The translations under genes were made by a program, and so were the position numbers. From NCBI GenBank assembly GCA_038380435.1, contig JAWZYU010000007.1, forward strand, positions 21,431,001 to 21,495,000: a stretch of DNA of 64,000 nucleotides, read 5' to 3'. Of this stretch, positions 32,120 to 42,095 are shown piece after piece. This DNA comes from Ryuthela nishihirai. Its lineage: Eukaryota; Arthropoda; Arachnida; Araneae; Heptathelidae. Each line of letters starts with the position of its first letter. Within the stretch, counting starts at the first letter, position 1. The notes beneath the pieces were generated by a model. The model was not told where the DNA came from and ran no database searches. It saw only the letters and a program-made list of their open reading frames with translations.

Positions 32120-33110
32120 TAATCACGAGCTTCGAAAAAAAAAAAGTGATAAATGTCTATAATAATTACTATATTTATTCTAGTAAATTTAAAAAAAAAA
32201 ACTCTATTTACTACGATGAAAACATATCGATCAGATATCTTATATTACTATTTGCAATAGCGAATTTTAATAAATCGTTAGAAACATAAATGTGAAAGTT
32301 CCTAAAACCACTGTATATAAATCAAAAAGGCAGTGATATATTAAACTGAAAGCTTAATATTTTGATGGTGGTTTCCACGCGAGGAAAACGTCTTACACCT
32401 CAAAAGTTAAAAGAAAAAGCACGACGCATGTAGAGAAGAAATTAGAATCTCCTTTTTTTCCTTTGCTAAGCTGCAGCGGCGATGATTTAAGCATTTAGAA
32501 GGCTGTATTAATTTCTCGCCCACACTGCACACTCTAGTGATTATCTGTGTTAACACGCATTACATATCTGTGTCCTCCCGAATGCTAAATCTCCTAACTG
32601 ATGAGGAAGACATTGGCAATATCCTAGGGAATAACTAGGAACACTCAGCTTAAGAACATAATTAGGATGCTCGAAGGTGTTGATAATTAAATTTAGATTT
32701 TCAGTATTTTTTGAAGTTCTTTTCAACGTATTAGTGTCTAGCTGGTTTGAAAGGTGGGTAAAGTAGAGGATTCAGTATTTCTGAGAATAGTGTAATTAGT
32801 GACACTCATGTTTACAGAATTTCAGTTTATTAATTTAATTTGTCTCTTAAACAAATGTCAAGTTGGATGTTATGTAAATGTATAAATCGTTGGAGAGTCA
32901 GTTTTTCTTTTACTTTTTTATTCTGCCTTGTGTTTTACATTAACCAATAATTTTGTAAACAAGTTATTTGATATTTCGTTGAGGCTTTTCAGGTTTCAAT
33001 AGTGTTTGTCATTTACTGTAATACACTTTTCAAAATAACTGCTTGCAAAGTTGTGCATAGTTCTTATTAAAATTTAGAAAAAAACGTTCTTACTAAATAA
33101 TAAATAAATA
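32120..33110. other. Unassigned AT-rich region
   Basis: No gene, tRNA head or known repeat seen. Confidence 0.4.
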
Positions 33111-33112
33111 AA

Positions 33113-33140
33113 TACCCCCTCAAGCAGCTGCTTGCCACAT
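33113..33140 (-). mobile_element. SINE2 terminal fragment
   Basis: TACCCCCTCAAGCAGCTGCT then TGCCACA, preceded by (AAAT)n; only the last ~28 bases of SINE2. Confidence 0.7.
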
Positions 33141-33400
33141 CGTGTAATAAATTAAATTAATTCCGAATATGAAAATTGCAATTATTTTAATTTTTTACGG
33201 TATTAGTAGTCAAGATGTGCGATTTTGGTAGAAAAGATTCACAAACAACTCCGTATCTAAGAGGAGGGAGCCAAGATGTCCTTTCCCCACCGCTACCCTT
33301 CCAGAATTCTCGAGTCTAGTGAGGTTAATGAATACAAAATTGATTAAATTTATATATATATATTGCATTTCAAGAAATGTTTTAGACTTCTGAAATGAAA

Positions 33401-33815
33401 AGTTGGGTTGTTTTACCACTGAGCGACACGCTCTTTTGCACACAATGAAAAAAATGTCCATTCAAGAATACCCCAAGACAGAGCTAGGGGAAAATTATCC
33501 ATCAGAGAAGGTTAGTAGAAAGGAACACACTGAACAGCAGTAGGACACAGATGGTAGCCTCCCATAAAAGGCCATCCAACGTGTTCTTCAACGTGCGCAG
33601 AGTATGGCTGTCGTGCACACGGAACCTTGATTTTACGTTACATCGACAAGAATGGTTACAAGGATGGCGAGCCTTTCCAAGACCATCCCCGTTCCGATCG
33701 AGGGCAGGGTGGGGGTTTAGCGAAGATAAATCTCAACACTGGTACAGATGGAACTCGAACCTGGGAACTGCAGATTACGAACAAGCATGCTACCGAGTGA
33801 ATCACCCCCCCCCCT
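33401..33815 (-). mobile_element. SINE1 copy
   Basis: Tail complement AGTTGGGTTGTTTTACCACT; head complement ACCGAGTGAATCACCCCC. Contains a ~35-bp internal insertion near 33470-33510. A (CA)n tract of about 22 bases follows at 33820-33842. Confidence 0.8.
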
Positions 33816-34436
33816 CCCTCACACACACACACACACACACACCCGCCCCAAAATGGAGGGTGAAATTATATATTGCAATGAAATTCCAGTCTTCTGCCCT
33901 CCCTACCCCTTCTTTGTTTTCAACACTTTTTCGAGTCACTTGGACCCCCATTGATCTGTTTCTAGATCCGGGCCTGTTCACGAGTACAAAATTTCACACT
34001 AAATTTACAAGTGACAGAATTTTCCCGTATACATAATGAAGATTTCCTATTTTAGGTAACCTAATAATTAAGGTTTCCTAGTATCAAGCAGATACCGTCT
34101 TACAAATTTTGTGGATCTTTAATTCCAATAAATTATCGTTTTTTCCATAACCATTCAAACGAATATTCTAATCGATTTGCATTTCTGATATCTGAAAAAT
34201 GAATCATTTCCAGTAATAACCCAGATTAGGTCATCAATGTGTCCTATAAAAGTGCGACGCATAGCAAAACGGCATAAACCGAAGCAATATTCTTTCATGA
34301 ATTATCATGAGACTTTAAACATAACTTCAGACTTTAAAAAATAACACTCGCTTTTGCAATTTTTTGCTTCCTTCATTATTATTTTCCCATTATATGTGAA
34401 AATAAGTCATTTAATAATGTAACCAGTACTTGAAAG
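33816..34436. other. CA microsatellite and unassigned spacer
   Basis: (CA)n at 33820-33842; the remainder is AT-rich with no named element. Confidence 0.5.
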
Positions 34437-34825
34437 GATGATTCGGTTGTTTTATCTCTGAGAGGCACTTTTTTTGCACATTCTGAGCTAAATCGTGAGG
34501 TTCTCCGAGCCCTTAGTGTCAAGGAGCTCAAGGGTTCAGAGAAAGTTGAGAAAGACGACCCATTGGACAGCTGGTAGGAGACAGATCGAAGCCTCCAGTG
34601 TTCTTGAACTTGGACAAGATACGGTTCTCCTGAGCACGGCTTACGTCCCATCAGGCACAGAGACGTCGATTTTTTCCAAGCCCATAGATGCTCCTTTTCT
34701 CACGGAGGGTAAACTGGGAATTTAGCGTAGATGAATCTCAATGCCAGTACAAGTATGACTCGAACCTGGAAACTGAAGATTACGAGCCTGGCGCTCTCTC
34801 GACTGAGCCAACCCTCGCTTCCCCA
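34437..34825 (-). mobile_element. SINE1 copy
   Basis: Tail complement ATTCGGTTGTTTTATCTCTG at left; head complement CTCGACTGAGCCAACC at right. Diverged, nearly full length. Confidence 0.8.
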
Positions 34826-34886
34826 ATAACTAAGGCTTTTCAGAATCAATTGTTAAAACGTCTTAGTATTAGTAGCCAAATCTTCA

Positions 34887-35251
34887 CAGTTGAGTTGTTT
34901 CATCTCTGAGACTCTTTTTGCACACAATAGGTTAAATGCCAGGTCACACGGACCCCGAAAGCTCAGAGAAAGTTGTGGGGAGAACACCCAGAGGAGAGCT
35001 GTTGGAAACAGCTCTCCAGTGGGTTTTTTCGTGCTAAAGAACATGCTGGTAGCCTTCCGTAAAGGTTAACCAGCATGTTCTTTAACGTGCACAGGATATG
35101 GTTCACCCGTATATGGGACCACGGCTTAACGTCCCATCCGACGGAAGACGGCCTTTCAAAGCCCATCGATGTTTCCTACTGACCGAGGGCAGGACCAGGT
35201 GTTTCGCAGAGATAAATATCAATGCTGACCCAGCTGGGACTCCAAATCTTC
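34887..35251 (-). mobile_element. SINE1 copy with two internal hairpins
   Basis: Tail complement GTTGAGTTGTTTCATCTCTG; ends at the B-box complement AGCTGGGACTC. Inside, GGAGAGCTGTT...AACAGCTCTCC (about 34992-35016) and AAGAACATGCTGG...CCAGCATGTTCTT (about 35037-35082) are inverted duplications of SINE sequence absent from other copies. Confidence 0.8.
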
Positions 35252-35658
35252 ACAGTAGTAGTAGGCAAAGTTTCACAGTATTAGTAGCCAAGATTTGACC
35301 TATATTAGTAGAAGGTTCCATTATCATAGTCAAGTTTTCGTATTTAACATTCAAGACTTAACAAGCAACCATATCATAAAAATCCAAATTTCTCACTTTC
35401 TGTTAAAATTTTACTAAAAACTGTACAGTATCAACAGCCAAATTATCACTGTGTGAATTGTTAAGATTTGACTGTATCAATAATACTCATTTTTGCGTTA
35501 TTAATAGTCAGGTTTTTCTAGTATCATTCGTCAAAATTTATGAATCTGAAGATTCTCCACTGCATTTGGGGTCCTTCTGAAATGGCTATTTAACCCACTA
35601 TGTGCAAAAGAATTAAGTTAGTTAAGGTATCAGAATATTCGAGACACTATTCAATTGA
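35252..35658. other. AT-rich spacer with a SINE1 fragment
   Basis: Repeats of TCACAGTATTAGTAGCCAAG-like phrases occur at 35260-35540. 35567-35611 matches the SINE1 3' region (GGGGTCCTTCTGAAATGGCT, CCCACTATGTGCAAAAG). The last ten bases, 35649-35658, are the left target copy of the LINE. Confidence 0.5.
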
Positions 35659-36292
35659 GCAGGCCGTTAGTACCTTTCAAAAGAGATATTCTCTTTTGGA
35701 AGGGAACTGAAGGGGAGGGCTGCCAGTTCAGTATGGCCTACTGATCTGGTCATCTATGGCCACGTTTTTCTTTTTTTTTCAACCCTGCTGAGGAGTGGTC
35801 AACTTCACAGGGTCCTGGTGCTGACCATTTATACCTACTAGACTGGACTTGTTTATGGATTTGAGCTTGATTATGGATCCTGGACTTGCTGCACTGGTGG
35901 GCATCTGTTGAGGGAGAGTCTGCCGCTGTGTTTTCTGTTTGCTTCTGGGTTGCCATCTCTAAGTGAACAGAGGCATGGGATACCTTATATCAGCTGGTGG
36001 ATAATCCTAATCAGAGGCCATCACAGGTACCTGAACCTTACTTAGCTAGTTGGGCATCGTCAAGCCTAAACTAGAGTAATGTGTCTCAGGCAGGCCATGT
36101 GGATCTTGAAAAAGTCCACTTGAAAAGGTGGTGCCTGAAGTTCCTACCACCATCGGTGACTTCAGTCTTTAGCAGAGGAGGAACAGGTATTTGCCCCATG
36201 CCTGCGATCAGGGGGCTGTTTGATATTGTTGGCCCTACCATCTCAATAAACCTAATTTCTTTAAAAATCCTACTAATCATTTTCTCTCTGAA
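35659..36292 (+). promoter_or_regulatory. LINE 5' leader region
   Basis: A leader of this length would carry the internal promoter. It has no ATG in frame with the endonuclease; the nearest upstream in-frame stop is at 36221. Just before the endonuclease motif the sequence is pyrimidine-rich (TTTTCTCTCTGAAGGAACG); in the second genomic copy it is TTTTCTCTCTGCAGGAACG, a good 3' splice-site consensus. No known promoter element was recognised. Confidence 0.45.
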
Positions 36293-39179
36293 GGAACGTG
36301 GAACGTGAGGACATTACATAGAGATTATTCTCTTGATGTCCTCATGCAGGAATTCCAGCGCTATAACCTAGATATTCTAGGCTTGCAAGAGACCAGATGG
36401 ACAGGTAAAGGTGAGATACTTAAAAATAACTTTAAATTTCTCTTTACAGGGAGGGAGGATGGAAAGCATCACCAAGGCATGGGTCTGCTGCTCAGCAGAC
36501 ATGCTAGTGATGCTCTTCTAGGATATGAGTGCCTTAATGAAAAGTTTCTTACAGCAAAATTTCAGACAAGCATTAAAGACTTGAATGTTATCTGCTGTTA
36601 TGCCCCCACTGCGGATGCCGATGAGGATGAGAAGGATAGGTTTTACGGACAACTTCAGGATATTTTGAATTCTGTCAAGAAAGGAGATATTACCCTTGTT
36701 CTAGGTGACTTCAATGCCAAAGTTGGTACTGACTCTGACCTTTGGGGAGGAGTAATAGGCCCTTTTGGTATTGGTAGCTGCAATGGCAATGGGCAACGTC
36801 TCCTGCAGGTAAGTAAACTCAATGGTTTCAGAATAACTAACACATATTACAAACACCGCGACATACATAAATACACATGGGTTTCACCTGATGGGCTGCA
36901 TAGGAATATGATTGATTATATATTAATTAACAGAAAATGGGCTAGTTCTGCTAGAAATACCAGGGCATATAGGGGAGCTGAAATTGGATCTGACCATTAC
37001 ATTGCTAAAAGTGTCTTGCAACTTAAACTTAAAAAGTGTTGTGCTAGGGTTAAAAAATTTACCTTTAATACCGAAGCTCTGAAAGTCCCAGTTATAGCTA
37101 AAGCTTACCATGATAGGTTACTTAGTCATTGTGACAGTCATGGTTTGCTTAATACTGAAGTTGAGGAAGAATGGGGCCATTTTAAACAGGCTTTTTTGGA
37201 AACTAACTATACTCTTTTAGCAAAAAAGGAGCAGAGGAGACAGAATTATTTAAGTGATAAGGCACTTGAGCTTATTTCAGAAAGAAGGAACTGCAGGAAT
37301 GTCCTTAATCAGTACCCTACTAGTCCTAATAGAAAGGATTACAGAGAGCTTAATAAACATGTAAAGGATCAGTTAGCTACTTGATAAGAATCTTTGGCCT
37401 GATGGTTTGGCTGACAAAGCCGAGGAAGCAGTTAGACAACACAACAGCAGAGAGCTGTACCAGATAGTTAATGTTTTGTGTGGTAGAAAACGGACAGGTA
37501 TACATGGATTGAAGGATAAAAAAGGTAAGGTTATAGAAGGGGAGGATTCTGTCATGACTAGGTGGGCCGAGCATTTCAGTGATGTTCTAAACAATGTGGT
37601 TAGTTCTACTCCCATTGTTTGTAATGATGATAGATGCATTGGCAGCTTTAATGTTGGCCCTATAACACAATCTGAAGTTATTTTGGCTATTTCTAAACTT
37701 AAACTTCATAAATCCCCAGGGGTAGATGAAATTACTACAGAAATGCTCAGAGCTGGGAATGTTTCGGTTACCACTTGGATGACTGAAATTTTGAATAACT
37801 TTTATGATAAAGGCATGGTTCCTAAAGATTTTACCAGAGCTATTATTATCCCTATTTTCGAAAAAGGTGATCGCAGTTCTTGTGATAACTATAGGGGTAT
37901 CAGCCTACTCTCTGTTCCAGGTAAAATTCTTTCCATGATTGTGCTTAATACAGTTAAGAATCTGGTTGACAGGCAATTGCGTGATGAGCAATGTGGATTC
38001 AGAAGTGGTAGGGGATGTGTAGATCAGATATTTTCACTTAGGCAGATTCTTGAGAAATGTTTAGAGTTTCAAAAACCTTTGGATGCTAGCTTTGTTGATT
38101 TCAAAAAGGCTTTCGACTCTGTTGATCGTCATAATTTGTGGTTGATTGTGAGATCATATGGTATACCAGACAAGTTAGTTAACATAATGAAAGCTCTCTA
38201 TAATAACACTGAGTCATGTGTGAGAGTTGGTAAGTCTTGTAGCAATTGGTTTAGCATTACGTCTGGTGTTCGACAAGGGTGCATCTTGTCTCCTTTTCTC
38301 TTTAGTTTGGTTGTTGATTATGTTATGCGAAATTCACTTCAAGGGAAAGATTTTGGCCTTAATTGGGCTAGAGATACGAAAATTTCTGATTTAGATTATG
38401 CTGATGATTTAGCCCTTTTGGCAAATGATGTTGATGAGATGAACTATTTCATTCCAGCTGTTGATGAGACTGGTAGTAGAGTAGGTTTGGTTATAAACAG
38501 AGAGAAAACTAAAGTGATGAAAATTGGTCAGTCAGGTTGTGATTCAGTTAATCTGAATGGTTGCAGTCTTGAGCAGGTGTCACAGTTAAATTACCTTGGG
38601 AGCTATGTAACTGATATTGGTGATGTGCGGCATGAGATTAACAGACGAATAGGGATTGCTGCCGGGACTTTTAAGAATCTGTGGAGAGTGTGGAGAAATA
38701 GGCGTATACACCTAAAGACTAAAATTAGACTGTATAATAGTTTGGTTCTTTCTAGGGTTAGTTATGGTAGTGAAACTTGGACGCTATGTAAACAAGATAA
38801 CAGGAAACTAGATGCTTTTGATTCTAGATGCTTACGCAGTATCTTGGGTATTAGGTGGTTTAACTTTGTAACTAATGATGAGGTTAGGCAAAGTAGTCTG
38901 CAACCTCCTTTAAGCAGCATATTGTGCAGAGAGAGACGCCGCTGGTTTGGCCATGTTGTCCGTATGAATAATTATAGATTGGCGAATAGGGTTATGAACA
39001 GTGTGCCTAGAGGCCTCAGAAGGAGGGGGAGACCTAGGATGCGGTGGGCAGACAATGTCAAACAGGACCTTGTTAGAATTGGTGTGCAGTGGGCGGATGC
39101 AGCAGATGTAGCTCAGGACAGATATGCTTGGAGAATTAAACTGCACGGTCTGGTTGGACCTCCGTGGCCCATGGCTTGA
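36293..39179 (+). pseudogene. LINE endonuclease-reverse transcriptase, one frameshift
   Basis: Would nick target DNA and copy the element's RNA into it. Part 1 (36293-37384): an APE-type endonuclease beginning GTWNVRTL, with QETRW (36390), ICCYAPT (36594), LGDFNAKVGTD (36702), MIDYILINRKW (36908) and GSDHY (36987). The stop at 37382-37384 is caused by one extra T at about 37381; the second genomic copy lacks it. Part 2 (frame opens at 37386, to the stop at 39177): reverse transcriptase with HKSPGVDEI, GISLLSVPGK, FVDFKKAFDSVDR (first Asp pair), GVRQGCILSPFLF, LDYADDLALL (catalytic YADD) and VINREKTKVM, then a C-terminal region RWFGHVVRM and RRGRPRMRWADNV. All catalytic motifs look intact, about 965 codons in total. 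No ATG precedes GTWNVRTL in frame; the first in-frame ATG is at 36344, inside the domain. Confidence 0.9.
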
Positions 39180-39196
39180 GGATGATGATGACGATG
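39138..39196 (+). other. LINE 3' end shared with SINE2
   Basis: AAACTGCACGG, GGACCTCCGTGGC and the final GGCTTGAGG followed by (GAT)n parallel the last bases of SINE2. The second LINE copy has the fuller GGCTGCTTGAGG. Confidence 0.6.
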
Positions 39197-39206
39197 ATTC
39201 AATTGA

Positions 39207-39591
39207 ATACGGTAACCGTATTGTTATGAACTACAAAAGGACGGAAAAATTATAAACTAAATTTATTTACAAATCTGCATATTGACAACGAAGGTAAAGA
39301 GAAATACAACACAATTGCTACATCAAAAATACGAGACTTGATAAAATAAATCCAGAACTTCATTTATTCTGACAAAACTACAGGGCAGTTCATTTAATCA
39401 AATTGGTCTCCTTTAAATTAGTCATATGTTTGAACTGAGTGATTGAAACGGTCCTATCATTAACCGAAGCATCTACAGGAACTCTTCTTTCTGAATATCT
39501 GTCAGTTTGTGCCTCGCATTTCGGATGTTGATTGACACATATTGAAATCTTCATTTGGTGATAAATCAGGTGAATGCGGAGGGTTGGGGGT
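39207..39591. other. Unassigned spacer
   Basis: No gene or named repeat seen. Confidence 0.4.
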
Positions 39592-39680
39592 CCTGCTATC
39601 CTCTCAGATCTTCTACTGTGGCTTATAAACTGACAGGCTCCTGTCAGACCTCTGTGGCAAGCAGCTGCTTGAGGGGTTTT
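39592..39680 (+). mobile_element. SINE2 3' half
   Basis: CTATCCTCTCAGATCTTCTA through GCAGCTGCTTGAGGGG and a T-rich tail; the 5' half is missing. Confidence 0.85.
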
Positions 39681-39904
39681 CATTTTTTTTTATTTATTAA
39701 TGTTTAAGTCATTAGACTGATAAATCATTAGACTGACTTTTTTTGCTAGCAAACATACATCTCACTTTAAATATTTGCAAAATTTGGACTGTTATTAAGT
39801 AGACTATACCCGAATGCTGATAAAGGTTTGCGGATGCGAACTTGCGGATGCTGATAGGACTTCCGGTATCCGAGCAGGGCTCTATAATAGACTAAACTAC
39901 CTTA

Positions 39905-40346
39905 CCCGAGAGAGTGTTTGCTCAGTCGTTTGCGCGCTAATGCTCGAGATGAGATGGTTAATTATCGAAGCAGACAAAATTAACTCTGCCTCGGTTGAGT
40001 TTACCTCTGGCAATCCCCACTCACCCTCGATGAGAAAGTGGGAAAGATGGTCTTGAAAACAATGACGTCCTTGGGGTGGGTAGTTAAGAGTGTTCCGTTT
40101 TCAGAGAGTCATAAACTGCGGAAGTTAAAGAAAACGCAGAGAAGTCTTGACGATGGCCACCGTCTGTCTCCAAACTGCTGGTCCACGATTTGTGACACAG
40201 TAATTTAGGACTTGTGACATAGTAATTTAGGACTTGTGACATAGTAATTTAGGACTTGTGATATAGTAATTTAGGACATGTGACATAGTAATTTTGGCAC
40301 TGTGCTTACAAAAAATGCTTCTCGGAATTCTAACATTCCTACCCAA
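39905..40346 (+). mobile_element. SINE1 copy, old, with 22-bp internal tandem expansion
   Basis: Head TTTGCTCAGTCGTTTGCGCG, a poorly conserved body, AAGTTAAAGAAAACGCAGAG and TCTGTCTCCAAACTGCTG. The segment that normally reads CCTTGTGACCTGGCCATTTA is here GACTTGTGACATAGTAATTT, repeated five times at 40191-40303, before the 3' end ACAAAAAATGCTTCTCGG. Confidence 0.7.
40191..40303 (+). repeat. 22-bp tandem repeat, five units
   Basis: GGACTTGTGACATAGTAATT repeats with small changes; unit length 22. It corresponds to one segment of SINE1. Confidence 0.85.
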
Positions 40347-40475
40347 TTTTCTCATTTGTATGCTAATCATACTTTTTTTTAGCTCCGGTGACATTTTTTT
40401 CCCCTCGTGTATCACTTTTGCTCAAAACTGAATGTAGGGAGCGAGTGTAAGATGCCATGCCCTCCGTCGGCCAGG

Positions 40476-40651
40476 ATTGTAATCTGAAGTTCCCTGGTTC
40501 GAGTCCCAACTGTGCCAGTATTGTAATCTACAGTTCCCTAGTTCGAGTCCCAACTGTGCCAGTATTGTAATCTGCAGTTCCCTGGTTCGAGTCCAAACTG
40601 TGCCAATATTGTAATCTGCAGTTCTCTGGTTCGAGTCCCAACTGTGCCAGA
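40476..40651 (+). repeat. 44-bp tandem repeat, four units, each with a B-box
   Basis: Units start at 40476, 40520, 40564 and 40608. Each contains ATTGTAATCTGCAGTTCCCT and GGTTCGAGTCC (one has GGTTCGAGTCCAAAC, one CCCTAGTTCGAGTCC). Confidence 0.95.
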
Positions 40652-40808
40652 ATTGAGATTTTTCTCCGCTAATCCTTACCTTGCTTCGGTGAGAAAGGGG
40701 AAACCAATGGGCTTGGAAAGGCCACTGTCCATCGAATGGAGTTTAAAGTCGTTGTCCCATGTGCAGGAGATATATGTATATTCACGTTGAACCATGTGAA
40801 TGAAAAAA

Positions 40809-41060
40809 GGCCCCATTTGCAAGAGAGATATATGCACGTTAAACTATGTCCACGAAAAAAAAGGCCCCATTTGCAAGAGAGATATATGCACGTTAAACTA
40901 TGTCCACGAAAAAAAAGGCCCCATTTGCAAGAGAGATATATGCACGTTAAACTATGTCCACGAAAAAAAAGGCCCCATTTGCAAGAGAGAATGTGCACGT
41001 TAAACTATGTCCACGAAAAAAAGGGCCACGTGTGCAGGAGATATGTGCACGTTAAACTAT
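40809..41060 (+). repeat. 54-bp tandem repeat, four exact plus decayed units
   Basis: Starts at 40809, 40863, 40917 and 40971. Each contains GGCCCCATTTGCAAGAGAGA, ATGCACGTTAAACTATGTCC and an A run. The 54-bp period is 18 codons, so frames stay open across it in more than one phase (128 codons at 40736-41122), but this is a consequence of the repeat, not evidence of a gene. Confidence 0.95.
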
Positions 41061-41086
41061 GTATGCACACGAAACAGCCCTGTGTA

Positions 41087-41299
41087 CAGTCGCTCAAAAA
41101 AGTATCCGAACACTATGGTTGATTGCAAAATTCAGAAAAAATATCTGGCATTGATTTTTTTAGAAATTAGTGATCTGGCAACCTTCGTGTCACGTGAGAC
41201 GAAGGTTGCCAGATCACTAATTTCTAAAAAAATCAATGCCAGATATTTTTTCTGAACTTTGCAATCAACCATAGTGTTCGGATACTTTTTGAGCGACTG
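41087..41299. mobile_element. Palindromic MITE, copy P3
   Basis: TA-flanked (41085-86, 41300-301); 213 bp; ends CAGTCGCTCAAAAAAGTATC and complement. One mismatch at the centre (CACGTGAGACG). Nested in a SINE1. Confidence 0.95.
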
Positions 41300-41488
41300 T
41301 ACGTTGAACACCACGCTGGATGGCCTTGACGGGAGGCTTCCATCTGTCTCTTAACAAGTCTATCCGGTGGATCTACTTTTTTTTTAGAACACTTTCTCTG
41401 AGCTCTTGGGGTCCTTGTGATCTAGCCATTTAACCCATTGTGTGCAAAAAAATTGACACTCAGAGTTAAAACAACTCAGACCCATCAC

Positions 41489-41735
41489 TCCATCTCTTTA
41501 AAAAACTCAATAATAGAAAAAGAGGGTAAAGAATAAACATATACACCATAATGGCCACTTTAATACGGTCATTCTTATAATGGGTCAAAGTAGGGCTGTT
41601 ATCCAATAGGCAAAGTAGACACTATGCTTAGGGTACAAAAATTTTTTGACGATCCTTTTTCCCTTGGTATGATAAAATGCAATAAAGATATCCTCTTGAA
41701 TAAATAATGATCGAATCAGCTATTAAAACCTTGTA
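41489..41735. other. Unassigned AT-rich spacer
   Basis: Nothing recognised. Confidence 0.4.
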
Positions 41736-42095
41736 CTGTCGCTCAAAAAAGTATCCGAACACTACGGTTGATTACAAAATTCAGAAAAAATATCTGGCAA
41801 CGATTTTTTTAGAAATTAGTGATCTGGCAACCTTCGTGTCACGTGTCACGTGACACGAAGGTTGCCAGATCACTAATTTCGTCACGTGACACGAAGGGAA
41901 AATTAATTTCGTCACGTGACACGAAAGGTTGCCAGATCACTAATTTTGTCACGTGACACGAAGGGAATGCAAGCAACCTTCGTGTCACGTGACACGAAGG
42001 TTGCCAGATCACTAATTTCTAAAAAAATCGTTGCCAGATATTTTTTCTGAATTTTGTAATCAACCGTAGTGTTCGGATACTTTTTTGAGCGACAG
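41736..42095. mobile_element. Palindromic MITE, copy P4 with amplified centre
   Basis: TA-flanked; ends CTGTCGCTCAAAAAAGTATC and complement GAGCGACAG. The outer arms match P1-P3, but the centre holds five to six copies of GTCACGTGACACGAA, joined by segments such as AGGTTGCCAGATCACTAATTT, making it 360 bp instead of ~215. Confidence 0.95.

Larger units (their letters stand above)
35659..39196 (+). mobile_element. RTE/BovB-like LINE, full length (3538 bp)
   Basis: The element lies between perfect 10-bp copies of ATTCAATTGA (35649-35658 and 39197-39206). It starts GCAGGCCGTTAGTACC, has about 630 bases of 5' leader, one endonuclease-reverse transcriptase frame with a single frameshift, and a very short 3' tail ending in GATGATGATGACGATG. 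Microsatellite tails and a lack of poly-A are usual for RTE-type LINEs. Assignment to RTE rests on domain order and motifs; CR1-like clades were considered less likely because of the C-terminal GRPRMRW...DRYAWR pattern and the tail. Confidence 0.9.
40445..41488 (+). mobile_element. SINE1 copy enlarged by two tandem expansions and a MITE
   Basis: A SINE1 of normally ~390 bp is spread over about 1040 bp. In order: head; four 44-bp units covering the B-box region (40476-40651); normal body to about 40790; four exact and one or two decayed 54-bp units (from 40809); the palindromic MITE P3 (41087-41299); then the normal 3' part (CACGCTGGATGGCCTTGACG to CAGAGTTAAAACAACTCAG). Confidence 0.85.

Noticed and set aside
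40736..41122. 128-codon frame with perfect 18-residue repeats, at first sight a repeat protein
   Set aside because: It arises from a 54-bp tandem expansion inside a SINE1; overlapping frames are equally open and the flanks are SINE sequence.
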